Assembly (NCBI GenBank): GCA_021647445.1
Contig: JAKIUS010000093.1
Span: 1 to 6,699 of the forward strand
Direction: 5' to 3'
DNA length: 6,699 bases
From: Geopsychrobacter sp.
Lineage (GTDB): Bacteria > Desulfobacterota > Desulfuromonadia > Desulfuromonadales > Geopsychrobacteraceae
Part shown: piece after piece, positions 5,985 through 6,699 of the stretch
Layout: each line of letters starts with the position of its first letter
Position numbering within the stretch: the stretch's first letter is position 1
Notes under the pieces: model-generated
Seen by the model: the letters and a program-made list of their open reading frames with translations, nothing else
Told to the model about the DNA's origin: nothing
Databases searched by the model: none
Made by a program: the position numbers and the translations under genes

Positions 5985-6230
5985 CTACCAGATCTCCTTG
6001 CCTGCGGGATCCCCGGTCTTAACTTCAGACTGTTGGTTTTCTGGAGTCACGCCATTTAACATCTGGTTGAGGTCGTACTTTGCAGTTTTCCGCGCCAGCT
6101 CAATCACAATCGCATGGTCGCGTACTGAGATATTAACTGGAGACTCCCGTTGGACACCGATCTCCTCAGCCAGCGCTTTTGGTATTCTGAGGGCCAAGCT
6201 GTTGCCCCATTTCTGGACTTTAGCCAACAT
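5985..6230 (-). CDS. mazE: MazE antitoxin (AbrB-type DNA-binding)
   Basis: An 81-residue antitoxin that binds and inhibits MazF and, as a dimer, represses its own promoter. The N-terminal swapped-hairpin DNA-binding domain is clear: VQKWGNSLALRIPKALAEEIG (residues 5-25), then VNISVRDHAIVIELARK. The acidic, flexible tail with TPEN and the closing KEIW matches E. coli MazE, including the segment that binds MazF. I start at ATG 6230 because the family begins just before KWGNS and AGGA (6240-6243) lies 9 bases upstream. The frame is open much further (a GTG at 6314 and back to a stop at 6420-6422), but that extension crosses the promoter and a comM-like scrap. It is first in the operon with mazF. 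Confidence 0.94.
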   Translation of the reverse strand: MLAKVQKWGNSLALRIPKALAEEIGVQRESPVNISVRDHAIVIELARKTAKYDLNQMLNGVTPENQQSEVKTGDPAGKEIW

Positions 6231-6261
6231 ATCTGCTTTTCCTATCGTCAAAGTGACTTCC

Positions 6262-6290
6262 AATATAACAAAGTATCTACATTGTTTCAA
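6262..6290 (-). promoter_or_regulatory. mazEF promoter with palindromic operator in the spacer
   Basis: On the minus strand TTGAAA (6290-6285) and TATATT (6267-6262) are separated by exactly 17 bases. The spacer is filled by an imperfect palindrome, ACAAAGTATCTACATTGT on the plus strand (6268-6285), with 8-base arms differing at one position around a TC centre. Its place between -35 and -10 suits autorepression by MazE or MazEF. Confidence 0.7.
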
Positions 6291-6329
6291 CCAAAATGCC
6301 TTGCCGCCATTCACCCCAACTTTCGCTCC

Positions 6330-6386
6330 CCCCCGATACCGAATCGCTTCCGCGAGGTGAAGTGTCTCAATCTGCTCGACCCCAGC
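6330..6386 (-). pseudogene. Duplicated scrap of the comM 3' end
   Basis: The minus strand encodes AGVEQIETLHLAEAIRYRG. This parallels the ComM C-terminus encoded at 6484-6699, which reads AGEEGILQPHLAEAIQYRG. At base level, 6331-6350 matches 6506-6525 at 17 of 20 positions. Within the HLAEAI(R/Q)YRG block most differences are silent (GCG/GCC twice, ATT/ATC), which points to a copy from a related genome rather than a fresh duplication. It lacks the rest of the gene and lies between comM and the mazEF promoter, in the same frame as mazE. It is probably non-functional. Confidence 0.65.
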
Positions 6387-6483
6387 TCCTCTCCAACTCT
6401 TCCTTAAACAACTAACAAATTAGTCTTCCAAGCTGAAATTATTACTCCTGGCAAGTTTCTCGCCCCTTTCTATCGGGGGGAGC

Positions 6484-6699
6484 TCACTGCGCCTTACGAT
6501 CCAATCCCCGATACTGGATGGCTTCGGCCAGATGGGGCTGAAGAATGCCCTCCTCTCCGGCTAAATCAGCAATCGTCCGTGCAACCTTGAGGATGCGACT
6601 GTAGCTGCGAGCCGAAAGGCCGAGTCGGTCGGTGACCATTTTGAGCAGATCCTCTCCCTCTTTATCGACAACACAGAATTTACGAATATGTCGCGCCTG
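6484..6699 (-). CDS. comM: ComM / YifB family AAA+ ATPase, C-terminal end (partial)
   Basis: The last 71 codons of a gene entering from the right. They encode the C-terminal Mg-chelatase-type helical region: a stretch ending DRLGLSARSYSRILKVARTI, then ADLAGEEGILQPHLAEAIQYRG and LDRKAQ before TGA (6484-6486). Known ComM is a hexameric helicase that extends recombination branches during natural transformation in the cytoplasm, and is widely kept even in bacteria not known to be competent. The portion seen is intact. A weak CCCC/GGGG inverted repeat follows the stop but has no T-run, so I do not call a terminator. The diverged duplicate of its tail about 100 bp downstream suggests this 3' end has served as an insertion point. 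Confidence 0.93.
   Translation of the reverse strand, partial: QARHIRKFCVVDKEGEDLLKMVTDRLGLSARSYSRILKVARTIADLAGEEGILQPHLAEAIQYRGLDRKAQ

Noticed and set aside
6231..6314. Longer MazE start at GTG 6314
   Set aside because: The extra 28 codons cover the promoter and operator and have no MazE similarity; ATG 6230 matches family length and has a ribosome binding site.
6455..6483. Terminator after comM
   Set aside because: CCCC/GGGG arms around 8 bases are present, but no T-run follows on the minus strand.

Overview
The window looks like an accessory stretch of a Gram-negative bacterial chromosome. Its base composition is moderate, it has two exported proteins (one with a lipobox), and it ends in the housekeeping gene comM. 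A delta-proteobacterial (Desulfuromonas/Geobacter-like) host is a guess from the general look of the proteins; nothing in the sequence settles it.

Layout from left to right. (1) 1-1528, minus: a large Fic-domain AMP-transferase with an intact catalytic motif and an N-terminal inhibitory motif; its last few codons lie off the left edge. Upstream of its ATG (1529-1665) is an array of six TTTCGAC-type motifs with a 78-bp period. (2) 1797-2418, plus: promoter and two overlapping genes of a ribbon-helix-helix/ParE-RelE toxin-antitoxin pair. 2419-2551 shows nothing I can name. (3) 2559-4104: a complete 1546-bp IS4-family insertion sequence with intact DDE transposase, 13-bp terminal inverted repeats and a 7-bp target duplication. 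(4) 4169-5126, minus: two small AT-rich genes for exported proteins of unknown function, the upstream one a lipoprotein whose leader carries a terminator-like hairpin directly before the ribosome binding site. (5) 5368-5656, plus: a compact structured RNA closed by a long-range stem, followed by what looks like the decayed first codons of an IscB nuclease. I read this as a remnant of an IscB / omega-RNA (HEARO-type) mobile element. (6) 5655-6290, minus: mazEF with a clear promoter and a palindromic operator candidate. (7) 6330-6386: a duplicated, diverged scrap of the comM 3' end. (8) 6484-6699: the true comM 3' end, running off the right edge.

The modules do not form a pathway. They look like independent selfish or defensive elements (Fic, two toxin-antitoxin pairs, an IS, an IscB remnant) gathered next to comM. 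The second, diverged copy of the comM tail suggests that the 3' end of comM served as an insertion point. The most interesting part is 5330-5660, where a well-preserved structured RNA survives although its nuclease gene is almost gone.
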